Shown: positions 1-8,753 of the stretch, one piece after another
Layout: each line of letters opens with the position of its first letter
Position numbering within the stretch: position 1 is the stretch's first letter
From: Roseiarcus sp963770275
Lineage (GTDB): Bacteria > Pseudomonadota > Alphaproteobacteria > Rhizobiales > Beijerinckiaceae
Direction: 5' to 3'
DNA length: 64,000 bases
Assembly: GCA_963770275.1 (NCBI GenBank)
Contig: CAVYPD010000023.1
Coordinates: forward strand, 62,001-126,000
Notes under the pieces: generated by a model
Told to the model about the DNA's origin: nothing
Seen by the model: the letters and a program-made list of their open reading frames with translations, nothing else
Database searches by the model: none
Made by a program: the position numbers and the translations under genes

Positions 1-184
1 GCGCAGGTAGGGAACGATCACCCGCGCCCCTGCATGCGCAAGGATCGGCGCGGCCTGATCATAGGCGTGCGCGTCGTAAGGGAAGCCGTGCCCCATGATG
101 CACGGCCAGCCGGACGCGGGGCCGTATTCCAGGTAGGAGATGGCAAGAACGCCGGTGTTGATCGTCTTGATGGTTGCCAGACAT
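1..184 (-). CDS. Alpha/beta hydrolase, N-terminal part (runs off the window)
   Basis: Only the first ~60 residues are present. The frame reads GHGFPYDAHAYDQ followed by RVIVPYLR, the oxyanion-loop and second-strand region of epoxide-hydrolase-like alpha/beta hydrolases. The nucleophile and catalytic His lie outside the window, so the substrate cannot be inferred. A strong ribosome site (AGGGAGGAG) precedes an ATG at 184-182, but that ATG is one base out of frame with the hydrolase. Either CTG is the start or one T is extra. The gene is divergent from ilvB. The fold is fairly sure, the function unknown. Confidence 0.6.
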
Positions 185-313
185 GTGTCGCTCTCCTCCC
201 TAAGGCCGCCATTGGCTCGACGTTCATGCGCAGTCGGCCACTGCACCCGCAACGGCTTGACGCCGCCTTTCGCCTTCTCTAGTGTTACCGCGTTTTCAAT
301 TCGAGGCGGACGC

Positions 314-361
314 GTGGCGAAGCTTATTGTACCTTTGGCGCTGGAGGGCGGGCAGACATAA
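314..361 (+). CDS. Candidate leader peptide of the ilvB attenuator
   Basis: A 15-codon frame starting GTG encodes MAKLIVPLALEGGQT. Five of eight successive residues (L, I, V, then L and L) are branched-chain amino acids. GAGG lies 7 bases before the start. A hairpin GCAGAC/GTCTGC overlaps the stop codon, and an intrinsic terminator follows at 393-416, just before ilvB. This is the layout of ribosome-mediated attenuation: scarcity of charged Leu/Ile/Val tRNA would stall the ribosome here and let transcription pass into ilvB. The function is inferred from position and composition only. Confidence 0.42.
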   Translation: MAKLIVPLALEGGQT

Positions 362-392
362 GGTCTGCATCCCGTTCGCTAGCGCTTACCCG

Positions 393-416
393 AAGGCCCC
401 TTTGAGGGCCTTTTTT
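393..416 (+). terminator. Intrinsic terminator in the ilvB leader (attenuator)
   Basis: Stem GGCCC (395-399) pairs with GGGCC (406-410), with flanking AA/TT pairs, followed by six T. It lies 47 bases before ilvB. The upstream gene is on the other strand, so it cannot end an upstream plus-strand gene and most likely controls ilvB read-through. Confidence 0.65.
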
Positions 417-463
417 GTTGTCTCGATTTTGCGACTGATGAGAAAAGGCGGAGAGTTGCGATT

Positions 464-2236
464 ATGGCCAAGGAAATGACCGGCGCGGAAATGGTCGTCG
501 AGGCGCTGAAGGACCAGGGCGTCGAGATGGTCTTTGGCTATCCGGGCGGCGCCGTGCTTCCGATCTACGACGCCATCTTCCACCAGAATAAGCTCCGCCA
601 CATCCTCGTCCGCCACGAACAGGGGGCGGCCCACGCTGCTGAAGGTTACGCGCGTTCGACCGGCAAGGTCGGAGTCCTCCTGGTCACCTCGGGACCTGGC
701 GCAACCAACGCCATCACCGGGCTCACCGACGCGCTCATGGACTCGATCCCTCTGGTCTGCATCACCGGCCAGGTGCCGACCCATCTGATCGGCTCCGACG
801 CTTTCCAGGAATGCGATACGACCGGCATCACCCGCAGCTGCACCAAGCACAATTATCTCGTGCGCCGTGTCGACGATCTGCCGCGCATCCTGCACGAGGC
901 CTTCTACATAGCTTCGCACGGCCGGCCCGGTCCGGTGGTCGTCGACATTCCTAAGGACGTGCAATTCGCCACCGGCTCCTACACGTTCCAAAAAAACGTC
1001 CCGCACAAGACCTATCAGCCCCAGCTCAAGGGCGACCTCGAGCGGGTTCGGCACGCGGTTGAGATGATGGCGGCGGCGAAAAAGCCTGTCTTCTACACCG
1101 GCGGCGGCGTCGTCAATTCCGGCCCCAACGCTTCGACGCTGCTGCGCGAGCTTGTGCGCGCGACGGGGTTTCCGATCACGTCGACGCTGATGGGGCTCGG
1201 CGCCTATCCTGCGTCCGACAGGCAGTGGCTCGGCATGCTTGGCATGCATGGTTCGTTCGAGGCCAACAACGCCATGCATGACTGCGATCTTATGATCTGC
1301 GTCGGCGCGCGCTTCGACGATCGCATTACCGGACGCCTTGACGCCTTTTCGCCGAAGTCGCGGAAGATCCACATCGACATCGATCCGTCCTCGATAAACA
1401 AGAATGTCAAAGTCGATCTCGGCATCGTTGGCGACTGCGCGCATGTGCTGGAGGATATGGTCCGTTTATGGCGCGCCGGCTCGCATCAGACCGAGGCGGC
1501 CGCACTCGCCAAATGGTGGAGCGCGATCGACGGTTGGCGGGCGCGCAACTCCTTCGGCTTCCGCAATTCCGAGAAGATCATCAAGCCTCAGCACGCGGTG
1601 AAGAGGCTTTACGAGCTGACCAGGGGCCGCGATGTCTACATTACCACCGAGGTCGGCCAGCACCAGATGTGGGCCGCGCAGCATTTCGCCTTTGAGGAGC
1701 CGAACCGCTGGATGACTTCCGGCGGCCTCGGAACCATGGGCTACGGGTTGCCGGCTGCAATCGGCGCTCAGCTCGCGCATCCGAAGTCGCTGGTTGTCGA
1801 CATCGCCGGCGAAGCCTCGATTCTCATGAACATGCAGGAGATGTCGACGGCCGCCCAATATCGCCTGCCCGTCAAGATCTTCATTCTCAATAACCAGTAC
1901 ATGGGCATGGTGCGCCAATGGCAGGAGCTTCTGCACGGCGGGCGCTATTCGGAAAGCTACACGGATTCACTGCCGGACTTCGTCAAGCTGGCCGAAGCGT
2001 ATGGGGCGCACGGGATCCGCTGCTCGGATCCAGCAAAGCTCGATGCGGCGATCATGGAAATGATCGAAACGCCCAAGCCCGTCATCTTCGACTGCCTCGT
2101 TGATCAAAAGGAGAACTGCTTCCCAATGATCCCATCGGGCAAGGCGCATAACGAAATGATCCTGGCGGCGCTTGAGGACGACGCGGGCGTCGAGCTGGAA
2201 AACATCATCGACGAAAAGGGCAAGATGCTGGTCTGA
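464..2236 (+). CDS. ilvB: Acetolactate synthase large (catalytic) subunit
   Basis: Thiamine-diphosphate enzyme joining two pyruvates, or pyruvate and 2-oxobutyrate, in the first common step of valine, leucine and isoleucine synthesis. The 590 residues match the family. The N-terminal TPP domain has GYPGGAV near residue 25 and the catalytic Glu in RHEQGA (E52). A central FAD-type domain follows. The C-terminal TPP-binding domain carries a GEAS...NN motif in place of the usual GDGS...NN. The start is ATG with GGAGAG upstream. It heads a cluster with a threonine dehydratase and ilvN, and probably is controlled by the upstream attenuator. Confidence 0.97.
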   Translation: MAKEMTGAEMVVEALKDQGVEMVFGYPGGAVLPIYDAIFHQNKLRHILVRHEQGAAHAAEGYARSTGKVGVLLVTSGPGATNAITGLTDALMDSIPLVCITGQVPTHLIGSDAFQECDTTGITRSCTKHNYLVRRVDDLPRILHEAFYIASHGRPGPVVVDIPKDVQFATGSYTFQKNVPHKTYQPQLKGDLERVRHAVEMMAAAKKPVFYTGGGVVNSGPNASTLLRELVRATGFPITSTLMGLGAYPASDRQWLGMLGMHGSFEANNAMHDCDLMICVGARFDDRITGRLDAFSPKSRKIHIDIDPSSINKNVKVDLGIVGDCAHVLEDMVRLWRAGSHQTEAAALAKWWSAIDGWRARNSFGFRNSEKIIKPQHAVKRLYELTRGRDVYITTEVGQHQMWAAQHFAFEEPNRWMTSGGLGTMGYGLPAAIGAQLAHPKSLVVDIAGEASILMNMQEMSTAAQYRLPVKIFILNNQYMGMVRQWQELLHGGRYSESYTDSLPDFVKLAEAYGAHGIRCSDPAKLDAAIMEMIETPKPVIFDCLVDQKENCFPMIPSGKAHNEMILAALEDDAGVELENIIDEKGKMLV

Positions 2237-2280
2237 CTCCCTCTCGGTCGGGAGAGGAGTCAGGGATAAGGGCTTTCGCC

Positions 2281-3255
2281 ATGTTCAGTTTGCAGGAAAT
2301 CCGTCGGGCGCACGAGGTCGTGCTTCAAGCCTTGCGCCCGACGCCGGCGCTGAACTGGCCGCTCCTCGATGAGCGGCTTGGCGCCGAGGTCGTCGTAAAG
2401 CATGAGAACCACCTGCCGACGGGCGCCTTCAAGGTGCGGGGCGGCCTCGCTTATGTCGATTCGCTCGCCAAGCGCGATCCGGCGGTTCGCGGGATCATTT
2501 CGGCCACGCGCGGCAATCACGGCCAGAGTCTTGCCTTCGCCGGGGGGCGTGCAGGGCTTCAGGTGACGATCGTCGTCCCACAGGGCAATTCAACCGAGAA
2601 AAATGCTGCGATGCGTGCGCTCGGCGCCGAATTGATCGAGTTCGGGCGTGACTTTCAAGCGGCGCGAGAGGAGGCGATGCGGCTCGCGAGTTCGCGCGGC
2701 CTGCACCCGGTTCCCTCGTTCCATCGTGATTTGGCGCTCGGCGTCTCGACCTACGCGCTCGAGCTCCTGAGCGAACGTTCGGACCTCGATGTGCTTTACG
2801 TTCCGATCGGTCAGGGCTCGGGAATCTGCGGTTGTATCTCGGCGCGAGACGCTCTGGGTCTCAAGACGGAGATTGTGGGCGTGCAATCGACGGAAGCGCC
2901 GGCCTACTCGCTTTCGTTCGCCGCAAATCGCGTCGTTCCCACCAACAGCGCCGACACACTTGCCGACGGCATGGCGACCCGTGTTCCCGACCAAGAGGCG
3001 CTTGAGGTCATCCTTAAGGGGGTAGCGCGGATCACGCTCGTTAGCGATGACGAGGTAGCCGCAGCGGTACGCGCCTATTGGACCGATACGCACAACCTCG
3101 CCGAGGGCGCGGGCGCGGCCGCGCTCGCGGCGGCAACGAAGGAGCGATCGCGTCTCAAGGGGCGCAAGATTGGGCTCGTGCTGTCGGGCGGAAATATCGA
3201 CTTCGATCTTTTCCGGCGGTGGGTCGTGGCCGAACCGAATGCCGTGGCCGCCTGA
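2281..3255 (+). CDS. Threonine dehydratase-like PLP enzyme (no regulatory domain)
   Basis: Fold-type II PLP enzyme of 324 residues. The Schiff-base lysine is K51 in ENHLPTGAFKVRGG, followed by TRGNHGQS and a phosphate-binding loop GQGSG; SGGN lies near the C-terminus. It lacks the C-terminal ACT-like domains of biosynthetic IlvA, so it resembles catabolic TdcB or threo-3-hydroxyaspartate ammonia-lyase. Its place between ilvB and ilvN suggests it supplies 2-oxobutyrate for isoleucine, formed without isoleucine feedback. A small hairpin without a T-run (2240-2262) separates it from ilvB. Serine or racemase activity cannot be excluded. Confidence 0.85.
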   Translation: MFSLQEIRRAHEVVLQALRPTPALNWPLLDERLGAEVVVKHENHLPTGAFKVRGGLAYVDSLAKRDPAVRGIISATRGNHGQSLAFAGGRAGLQVTIVVPQGNSTEKNAAMRALGAELIEFGRDFQAAREEAMRLASSRGLHPVPSFHRDLALGVSTYALELLSERSDLDVLYVPIGQGSGICGCISARDALGLKTEIVGVQSTEAPAYSLSFAANRVVPTNSADTLADGMATRVPDQEALEVILKGVARITLVSDDEVAAAVRAYWTDTHNLAEGAGAAALAAATKERSRLKGRKIGLVLSGGNIDFDLFRRWVVAEPNAVAA

Positions 3256-3300
3256 ACGACGAGACGATGCGACGCTCTCAAGGGCGGCGCGAGCAAGGAC

Positions 3301-3867
3301 ATGATGCGTATGAGCAAGACCTCCCTCCTCCAGCCGCTCTCGCCCTATTCTTCGGCGACGACGAAATCTAATATTGAAACTCACACGCTATCGGTTCTGG
3401 TCGACAATGAGCCGGGCGTGCTCGCCCGCGTCGTCGGCATGTTCGCGGGACGCGGGTACAATATCGAAAGTTTGACCGTCGCGGAGGTTACGCACGAGAC
3501 CCATCTTTCGCGCATCACCATTGTCACCTCCGGCACACCGGAGATTATTGAGCAGATCCGCCACCAGCTCGAGCGGTTGGTTCCCGTTCACACGGTGAAC
3601 GACCTGACCTTGTCCGTGCGCGCGATCGAGCGGGAACTGGCGATGATCAAGGTCAAGGGCAAGGGCGAGAACCGAGTCGAGGCGATGCGCCTCGCCGACG
3701 CTTTCCGCGCGAAAGTGATCGACGCCACCATCGAGAGCTTTATCTTCGAACTGACCGGCGCGCCGCGCAAGATCGACGACTTCGTCGAGCTCATGCGTCC
3801 GATCGGGCTGGTCGAGGTCTCGCGCACGGGCGTCGCCGCTATCTCACGCGGGCCGGATCCGATCTAA
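3301..3867 (+). CDS. ilvN: Acetolactate synthase small (regulatory) subunit
   Basis: Regulatory partner of IlvB that confers valine feedback inhibition. It has an N-terminal ACT domain (HTLSVLVDNEPGVLARV... near residues 25-95) and the C-terminal small-subunit domain (ELAMIKVKG..., ending GVAAISRG). The length is 188 residues. Two close ATGs exist, at 3301 and 3310; the AAGGA at about 3294 is better spaced for the second. It closes the ilvB-threonine dehydratase-ilvN cluster and converges on the Rrf2 gene 15 bases away. Confidence 0.95.
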   Translation: MMRMSKTSLLQPLSPYSSATTKSNIETHTLSVLVDNEPGVLARVVGMFAGRGYNIESLTVAEVTHETHLSRITIVTSGTPEIIEQIRHQLERLVPVHTVNDLTLSVRAIERELAMIKVKGKGENRVEAMRLADAFRAKVIDATIESFIFELTGAPRKIDDFVELMRPIGLVEVSRTGVAAISRGPDPI

Positions 3868-3882
3868 GCGCCGGTTCCACCG

Positions 3883-4332
3883 CTATATGTGATACATCAG
3901 CTCCCGATCACCCGAGGACGAGCGCGCGCGCATCTCGGCGAGCGTGCAACGATCGAGGACGTTGGCGATGGCGTTGCGCGCTTCGACCATAATCAAGCGG
4001 ACCGAGCAGGATTTGAGATCGCCGCAATCGTCGCAAGGTCGAAATGCGGTAACCGAAGCGCACTGGATTGGGGCCAAAGGACCGTCGAGAGCGCGCACGA
4101 TCGCGCCGACCCGGATCTCATGGGCCGGGCGTGCGAGAGCGTATCCCCCGCCTTTGCCTTTCTTGGAGTAGACGAGGCCAGCGTGTCTGAGCTCGGTCAG
4201 GATATGATCGAGGAACTTTTTCGAGATCGAATTGGTTTTGGCGATGTCCGCGACCTGAGCCAGAGCATCCGGCTCTAGTCCGGCCAGATGGACCATGGCC
4301 TTGAGGCCGTACTTACCCTTCTTCGTGAGCAA
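3883..4332 (-). CDS. Rrf2-family transcriptional regulator (possibly Fe-S sensing)
   Basis: Winged-helix regulator of 149 residues. The N-terminal part (LTKKGKYGLKAMVHLA, ISKKFLDHILTELRHAGLV, KGKGGGYALARP) is the Rrf2 DNA-binding domain. Four cysteines, C91, C100, C103 and C109, sit in the segment where IscR and RirA bind an Fe-S cluster, so redox or iron sensing is plausible but not proven. The start is TTG with AGGATGAG before it; an ATG seven bases upstream is one base out of frame. The targets are unknown. Confidence 0.88.
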   Translation of the reverse strand: MLTKKGKYGLKAMVHLAGLEPDALAQVADIAKTNSISKKFLDHILTELRHAGLVYSKKGKGGGYALARPAHEIRVGAIVRALDGPLAPIQCASVTAFRPCDDCGDLKSCSVRLIMVEARNAIANVLDRCTLAEMRARSSSGDRELMYHI

Positions 4333-4708
4333 AATCTCATCCTAATCTTCGGGCGCGAACGCTGTTTGCTCGACGATCGCCAAGAAAACCCGTCATCGCC
4401 AAATATTCCGGCAAATCTCGATCAGCAGCATATATAGGTCGCTCAGCGGAAAACACGAAGACGACGACCCCGACGCGTAACCGGCATCGACGCTCCGATT
4501 CGTGGATTATAAGGCCACCGCAACTCGCATTGACAGATCCGGTCGGCAAGACATAGAGGGATTTCTCAGCGGGACGCGCGACAGCCCCGGTTTATCAGGC
4601 TTGCCTGCGCGCGTTAACGATGTGCATTAACGAAGCGTTACGAGGATCGCTCTAATTCGGTCGTCCGGTGTGAATTCAGTTCGCGGATCGATTGGGACCA
4701 GGGTGACA
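4333..4708. other. Divergent intergenic region
   Basis: Separates the Rrf2 gene from the GH25 lipoprotein gene. No convincing gene is seen. Short TTAACG/CGTTA motifs repeat at about 4613-4640, close to the lipoprotein gene, and could be regulatory. The A/T-rich stretch near 4400-4435 may hold the Rrf2 promoter. Confidence 0.4.
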
Positions 4709-5629
4709 ATGCAGGACGGCAAGATTTTCCTTTCCCGCCCACGCTCGTTCGCGGCCTTCGCGTTTGCGGTCGCCCTATCGGGCTGCGGCGGCGGCGCTGG
4801 TCCCATCGATGTCGCCGACCTTCCTTCGGGCATGGTTAAGACAAGCTTTCCGAGGCCGCATGACTACCCGGTCCACGGGATCGACGTCTCGAAGTTCCAG
4901 GGCGACATCGATTGGAACGCAGTCGCCAGCAGCGGGGTCAAGTTCGCCTGGATCAAAGCGACCGAGGGCGGCGATCGCGCCGACGAGCGCTTCCAGGCCA
5001 ATTGGACCGGCGCGAAAACCGCTGGCGTGCCTCGCGGCGCCTATCATTTCGTCTATTGGTGCCGCCCGCCGATGGAGGAGATGACTTTTTTCGAGCAGAA
5101 CGCGCCGGTCGAGGACGATGCCCTGCCGCCGGTGCTCGACGTCGAGGCGACGCCGACGTCGAAAACCTGCCACCGCCATCTTACCCAGGAAAGCGCTGCG
5201 GTCGACATGAGGGTGATGCTCCAGGAAATGGAGCGCCACTACGGAAAGCGCCCGATCATCTACACGACGGTGGACTTCTACGAGGCCATTCTGTCGGGCG
5301 GCGCCTTCTCCGACTATTCGATCTGGGTCCGGTCCACCAAATACCATCCTGCGGTCAAGTATGGATCGCGAGCGTGGGCGTTCTGGCAATATCAGTCCGA
5401 CGGGCAGACGCCCGGTATCAATGGCGCCGTCGATCGCGACGTCTTCTATGGCACGAAGGAGCAGTGGGACACATTCCTCCGCGAGCAGCCCTCGGGCGTG
5501 CGGCAGCCCACAATACAGCAGGCTGTAGTCCAGCAATTGGCGGAGCCGAACGTTCCGCCGTCGCCTTCTCCGGATGAGAAGCAGGCGGCCAGCCAGCCGG
5601 ACGCGGGGGCGTCTGACCAAGCGCAATAG
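4709..5629 (+). CDS. GH25 lysozyme-like lipoprotein
   Basis: Predicted cell-envelope muramidase cleaving beta-1,4 bonds of peptidoglycan. Starting at the ATG at 4709 (AGGG six bases upstream) gives a lipoprotein signal ending LSGC, with lipid-modified Cys26; an in-frame GTG at 4670 would only extend the N-terminus. The GH25 signatures are GIDVSKFQGDIDW, WIKATEGG, RGAYHF and the catalytic-site strand LDVEATP. The C-terminal ~45 residues after the domain are Gln/Pro-rich. It probably remodels the wall from the inner face of the outer membrane. Confidence 0.88.
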   Translation: MQDGKIFLSRPRSFAAFAFAVALSGCGGGAGPIDVADLPSGMVKTSFPRPHDYPVHGIDVSKFQGDIDWNAVASSGVKFAWIKATEGGDRADERFQANWTGAKTAGVPRGAYHFVYWCRPPMEEMTFFEQNAPVEDDALPPVLDVEATPTSKTCHRHLTQESAAVDMRVMLQEMERHYGKRPIIYTTVDFYEAILSGGAFSDYSIWVRSTKYHPAVKYGSRAWAFWQYQSDGQTPGINGAVDRDVFYGTKEQWDTFLREQPSGVRQPTIQQAVVQQLAEPNVPPSPSPDEKQAASQPDAGASDQAQ

Positions 5630-5724
5630 AGGACGAGACCGCACTCACACTTTGCGCGCGCGCTCTTGTTCCAAGCCGCGCAATGCGGCAACAGTCCTAG
5701 CCTCAAAAACGACGGGAAGCGCGA

Positions 5725-8055
5725 ATGCCCTTGGAAGGCGAGGCCGATCTCAAGGCGGACGCCCTGCTGTTTCACAGCGCGCCCCGTCCGGGGAAGCTGG
5801 AGATCGTCGCCACCAAGCCGCTCGCCAACCAGCGCGACCTCGCGCTCGCCTATTCGCCCGGTGTCGCCTTTCCATGCTTGGCGATCGCCGCCGATCCCCA
5901 CAGCGCGGCGATCTACACCTCGCGCCAGAATCTGGTCGCAGTCCTCACCAACGGCACAGCGGTATTGGGTCTCGGCGCCATCGGTCCTCTGGCGTCGAAG
6001 CCGGTGATGGAAGGCAAGGCGGTTCTGTTCAAGAAATTCGCCGGCATCGATGTGTTCGACATTGAGGTGGCGGAACTGAACGTCGACAAGCTGGTCGACG
6101 TCATCGTCGCGCTCGAGCCGACCTTCGGCGGGATTAATCTTGAGGACATCAAGGGTCCCGAATGTTTCGAGGTCGAGGAGAAGGCGAAGGCCCGCATGGG
6201 CATTCCCGTCTTCCACGATGATCAGCATGGGACGGCGATTATTGTTTCCGCGGCAATCGTCAACGCGCTTGAGCTCACCGGCAAGCGGATCGGCGAGGTC
6301 AAGATCGTCTGCTCCGGCGCTGGCGCAGCGGCGCTCGCTTCGCTCAATCTTCTCGTCTCGCTCGGCGCGAGCCGAGACAACATCATCGTCTGCGACATCG
6401 ACGGGGTCGTATACAAGGGCCGCAACACGCTGATGGACCGCTGGAAGGAGGTCTACGCTCGCGACACCAGCGCGCGCACGCTCGCTGACGCTATTCCCGG
6501 CGCCGACATTTTCCTCGGCCTCTCGGCTGGCGGCGTGCTGAAGCCCGAGATGCTCAAGCAGATGGCGAGTGATCCGCTGGTGATGGCGCTCGCCAACCCG
6601 AACCCGGAAATCATGCCGGAACTCGCGCTTGAAACCCGGCCGGACGCGATGATCTGCACCGGCCGCTCCGACTATCCTAATCAGGTCAACAACGTCCTGT
6701 GCTTTCCTTACATCTTTCGTGGCGCTCTCGATGTCGTTGCGAGCGAGATCAACGAGGCGATGAAGAAGGCGGCGGTCGCGGCGATTGCGGCGCTGGCGCG
6801 CGAGACGCCCTCCGAGGTCGCGGCGCAGGCGTATGGCGGCCAGTCCGTTCTGTTCGGGAAGACTTCGCTGATCCCGAGCCCGTTTGATCCGCGGCTGATG
6901 CTGCGCATCGCGCCGGCGGTCGCGCGGGCGGCGATGGAGAGCGGCGTCGCGCGCAGGCCGATCGCCGATTTCGACGCCTACGGCGATCAGCTCAACCGTT
7001 TCGTCTTCCGTTCCGGCTTCATCATGAAGCCGCTGTTCGCCAAGGCGCGGGCGGCGATGAAGACCGTCATTTACTCCGAAGGCGAAGATGAACGCGTGCT
7101 GCGCGCGACCCAAGTCGTGCTGGAGGAGCAACTCGCCAAGCCGATCCTGATCGGCCGTCCGGAAGTGATCAAAGACCGTATCAAGCGCTTCGGCCTGACG
7201 ATCAAGGCCGGCGACGATTTCGAGATCATCAATCCCGAGGACGATCCCCGCTATCGCGACTATGTCGCAACCTATCTCGAAGCCGCGGGCCGCAAGGGCG
7301 TGACTCCGGATGTCGCGCGCACCGTCGTGCGCACCTCGCCCAGCGTGATTGGCGCGCTTGCGGTGCGCCGCGGCGAAGCGGATGCGCTGATCTGCGGACT
7401 CGAAGGGCGCTTCACATCGCGCCTCGATCATATTCGCGACATCGTCGGGCTCGCGCCGGGGATGAAGGATTTCTCGGCTCTGTCGCTGGTCGTTGCTTCC
7501 ACGGGCGTCTATTTCCTGGCCGACACGCATGTTCGTTACGACCCGAGCGCGGAAGAGATCGCCGAGACGGCGGTCGCGTGCGCCGTGCATGTGCGCCGCT
7601 TCGGTCTTGTGCCTAAAATCGCGCTGATTTCGCATTCCGACTTCGGCTCGGCCGACACGCCGTCGGCGCTGAAGATGCGCGAGGCTCTGCGTCTGTTGCG
7701 GGAGCGCGCGCCGGACCTCGAAGTCGACGGTGAAATGCAGGCCGACACCGCGCTGTCACTGGTCGCCCGCAAGCGCGTGATCACGAACTCACGGCTCGAA
7801 GGCGAGGCCAATGTGCTGATCTTTCCGAATCTCGACGCGGGAAGCACGGCGCTGCAGCTCACGCGCGTCATCGCCGACGCGCTGCCGATTGGGCCAATTC
7901 TCATGGGGCCGGCCAAGCCGGCGCACGTGCTGACGCCCACCGTGACCGCGCGCGGCATCGTCAACATGACGGCGATCGCAGCGGCCGAAGCCGCGAGCGA
8001 ACCGGCGCTGTTTTCTCGCGATGCCCAATCTCGCGGGGCGCGAATTGTGATTTGA
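5725..8055 (+). CDS. maeB: NADP-dependent malic enzyme with phosphotransacetylase-like C-terminus
   Basis: Oxidative decarboxylation of malate to pyruvate. The 776 residues are typical of the hybrid MaeB type. The N-terminal malic domain has AYSPGVA and a conserved GIDVFDIE stretch, followed by a Rossmann domain with GAGAAALASLNLL. The C-terminal third (from about residue 440) is homologous to phosphate acetyltransferase (VIYSEGEDERVLRA onward), which in this type is regulatory rather than catalytic. The start has GGGAAG six bases upstream. It stands alone, with no clear terminator directly behind it. Confidence 0.95.
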   Translation: MPLEGEADLKADALLFHSAPRPGKLEIVATKPLANQRDLALAYSPGVAFPCLAIAADPHSAAIYTSRQNLVAVLTNGTAVLGLGAIGPLASKPVMEGKAVLFKKFAGIDVFDIEVAELNVDKLVDVIVALEPTFGGINLEDIKGPECFEVEEKAKARMGIPVFHDDQHGTAIIVSAAIVNALELTGKRIGEVKIVCSGAGAAALASLNLLVSLGASRDNIIVCDIDGVVYKGRNTLMDRWKEVYARDTSARTLADAIPGADIFLGLSAGGVLKPEMLKQMASDPLVMALANPNPEIMPELALETRPDAMICTGRSDYPNQVNNVLCFPYIFRGALDVVASEINEAMKKAAVAAIAALARETPSEVAAQAYGGQSVLFGKTSLIPSPFDPRLMLRIAPAVARAAMESGVARRPIADFDAYGDQLNRFVFRSGFIMKPLFAKARAAMKTVIYSEGEDERVLRATQVVLEEQLAKPILIGRPEVIKDRIKRFGLTIKAGDDFEIINPEDDPRYRDYVATYLEAAGRKGVTPDVARTVVRTSPSVIGALAVRRGEADALICGLEGRFTSRLDHIRDIVGLAPGMKDFSALSLVVASTGVYFLADTHVRYDPSAEEIAETAVACAVHVRRFGLVPKIALISHSDFGSADTPSALKMREALRLLRERAPDLEVDGEMQADTALSLVARKRVITNSRLEGEANVLIFPNLDAGSTALQLTRVIADALPIGPILMGPAKPAHVLTPTVTARGIVNMTAIAAAEAASEPALFSRDAQSRGARIVI

Positions 8056-8753
8056 CAGCCGCGGCCTTGCGGCGGAATGTCATCACGTCGTCATGAACAG
8101 GCAATCTTGAGGACGACGCAACCGCCGCTCCATCCCCTGGGAGCGGCAGAAAGTCGGGGTAGCCATGACTCCGCCGGACCAAGAGTAGGGACCCTGGACG
8201 AAAAGGGTCAAACGCCCATCGCCGCCCCATATGCCAGAGCGGAAGGGCGTTTCAAACATCGTTGACGACATCAGCGGCGCCGGGACGCGAAGGCCAAGCG
8301 TTCCGCCTCCGAATTATCATCTGCAACATCCCAGAAGTTCGCTGACCGCGAACAGGGCCCCGCTCCGCCGAAGCGCGCCGGGGCCCACGCCATTCTTGAG
8401 CGTTGCCATTCCAGGGCGCCGCGCACAAAGTTACGCGTGCTCAATTGTTTCAAGAGCTTAAGTGCGCTTTTGCGCCACTTTTTTACGCTCCCCTCGTCGC
8501 AAAGACCTGATCTTGAGGCGCCGCGCCCGGGCTCGAAGAGCCTCTCTGGGCTTCCCCAATGGCCTTAAAGCTTTAGGACTGGCTCGCGCTACTTACGCCA
8601 AAGTCGGTTGCGCGTGGTCCATGGGATGGCTTTACGGGGCTATCTATCAGGATTTCTGAAAAACAATACCAAGTCCCAGCCGGCTTGGCAAGAAATTGTC
8701 GATTTTTCTTATCCAGCGTCCCGGCCGCACGTCCTTGACTGAAGCGGCGCGCC
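8056..8753. other. Long intergenic region without a convincing gene
   Basis: About 700 bases between maeB and the coiled-coil gene. Short open frames exist on both strands but have arginine/proline-rich composition and no recognisable motifs. The one clear signal is a plus-strand intrinsic terminator at 8461-8484, some 400 bases after maeB. An untranslated RNA or a long maeB 3' end is possible. Confidence 0.4.
8461..8484 (+). terminator. Intrinsic terminator
   Basis: AGTG-CGC pairs with GCG-CACT (one bulged C) around a TTTT loop, followed by six T. It ends a plus-strand transcript whose gene is not evident: either the 3' end of maeB or an unannotated RNA between 8056 and 8460. Confidence 0.6.

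Noticed and set aside
386..1444. Long minus-strand open frame opposite ilvB
   Set aside because: It is the antisense shadow of a highly conserved gene; its Arg/Asp/His-rich translation matches nothing and it has no ribosome site.
2240..2262. Terminator between ilvB and the threonine dehydratase gene
   Set aside because: The hairpin CCTCTC/GAGAGG has no T-run, and the next gene is only 44 bases after ilvB, so co-transcription is more likely.
5446..7635. 729-codon minus-strand open frame opposite maeB
   Set aside because: Shadow of maeB produced by high-GC codon bias; low-complexity composition and no motifs.
8231..8461. Open frame ending right before the terminator at 8461
   Set aside because: Pro/Arg/Ser-rich, no ribosome site, no motif; the match with the terminator is probably chance.
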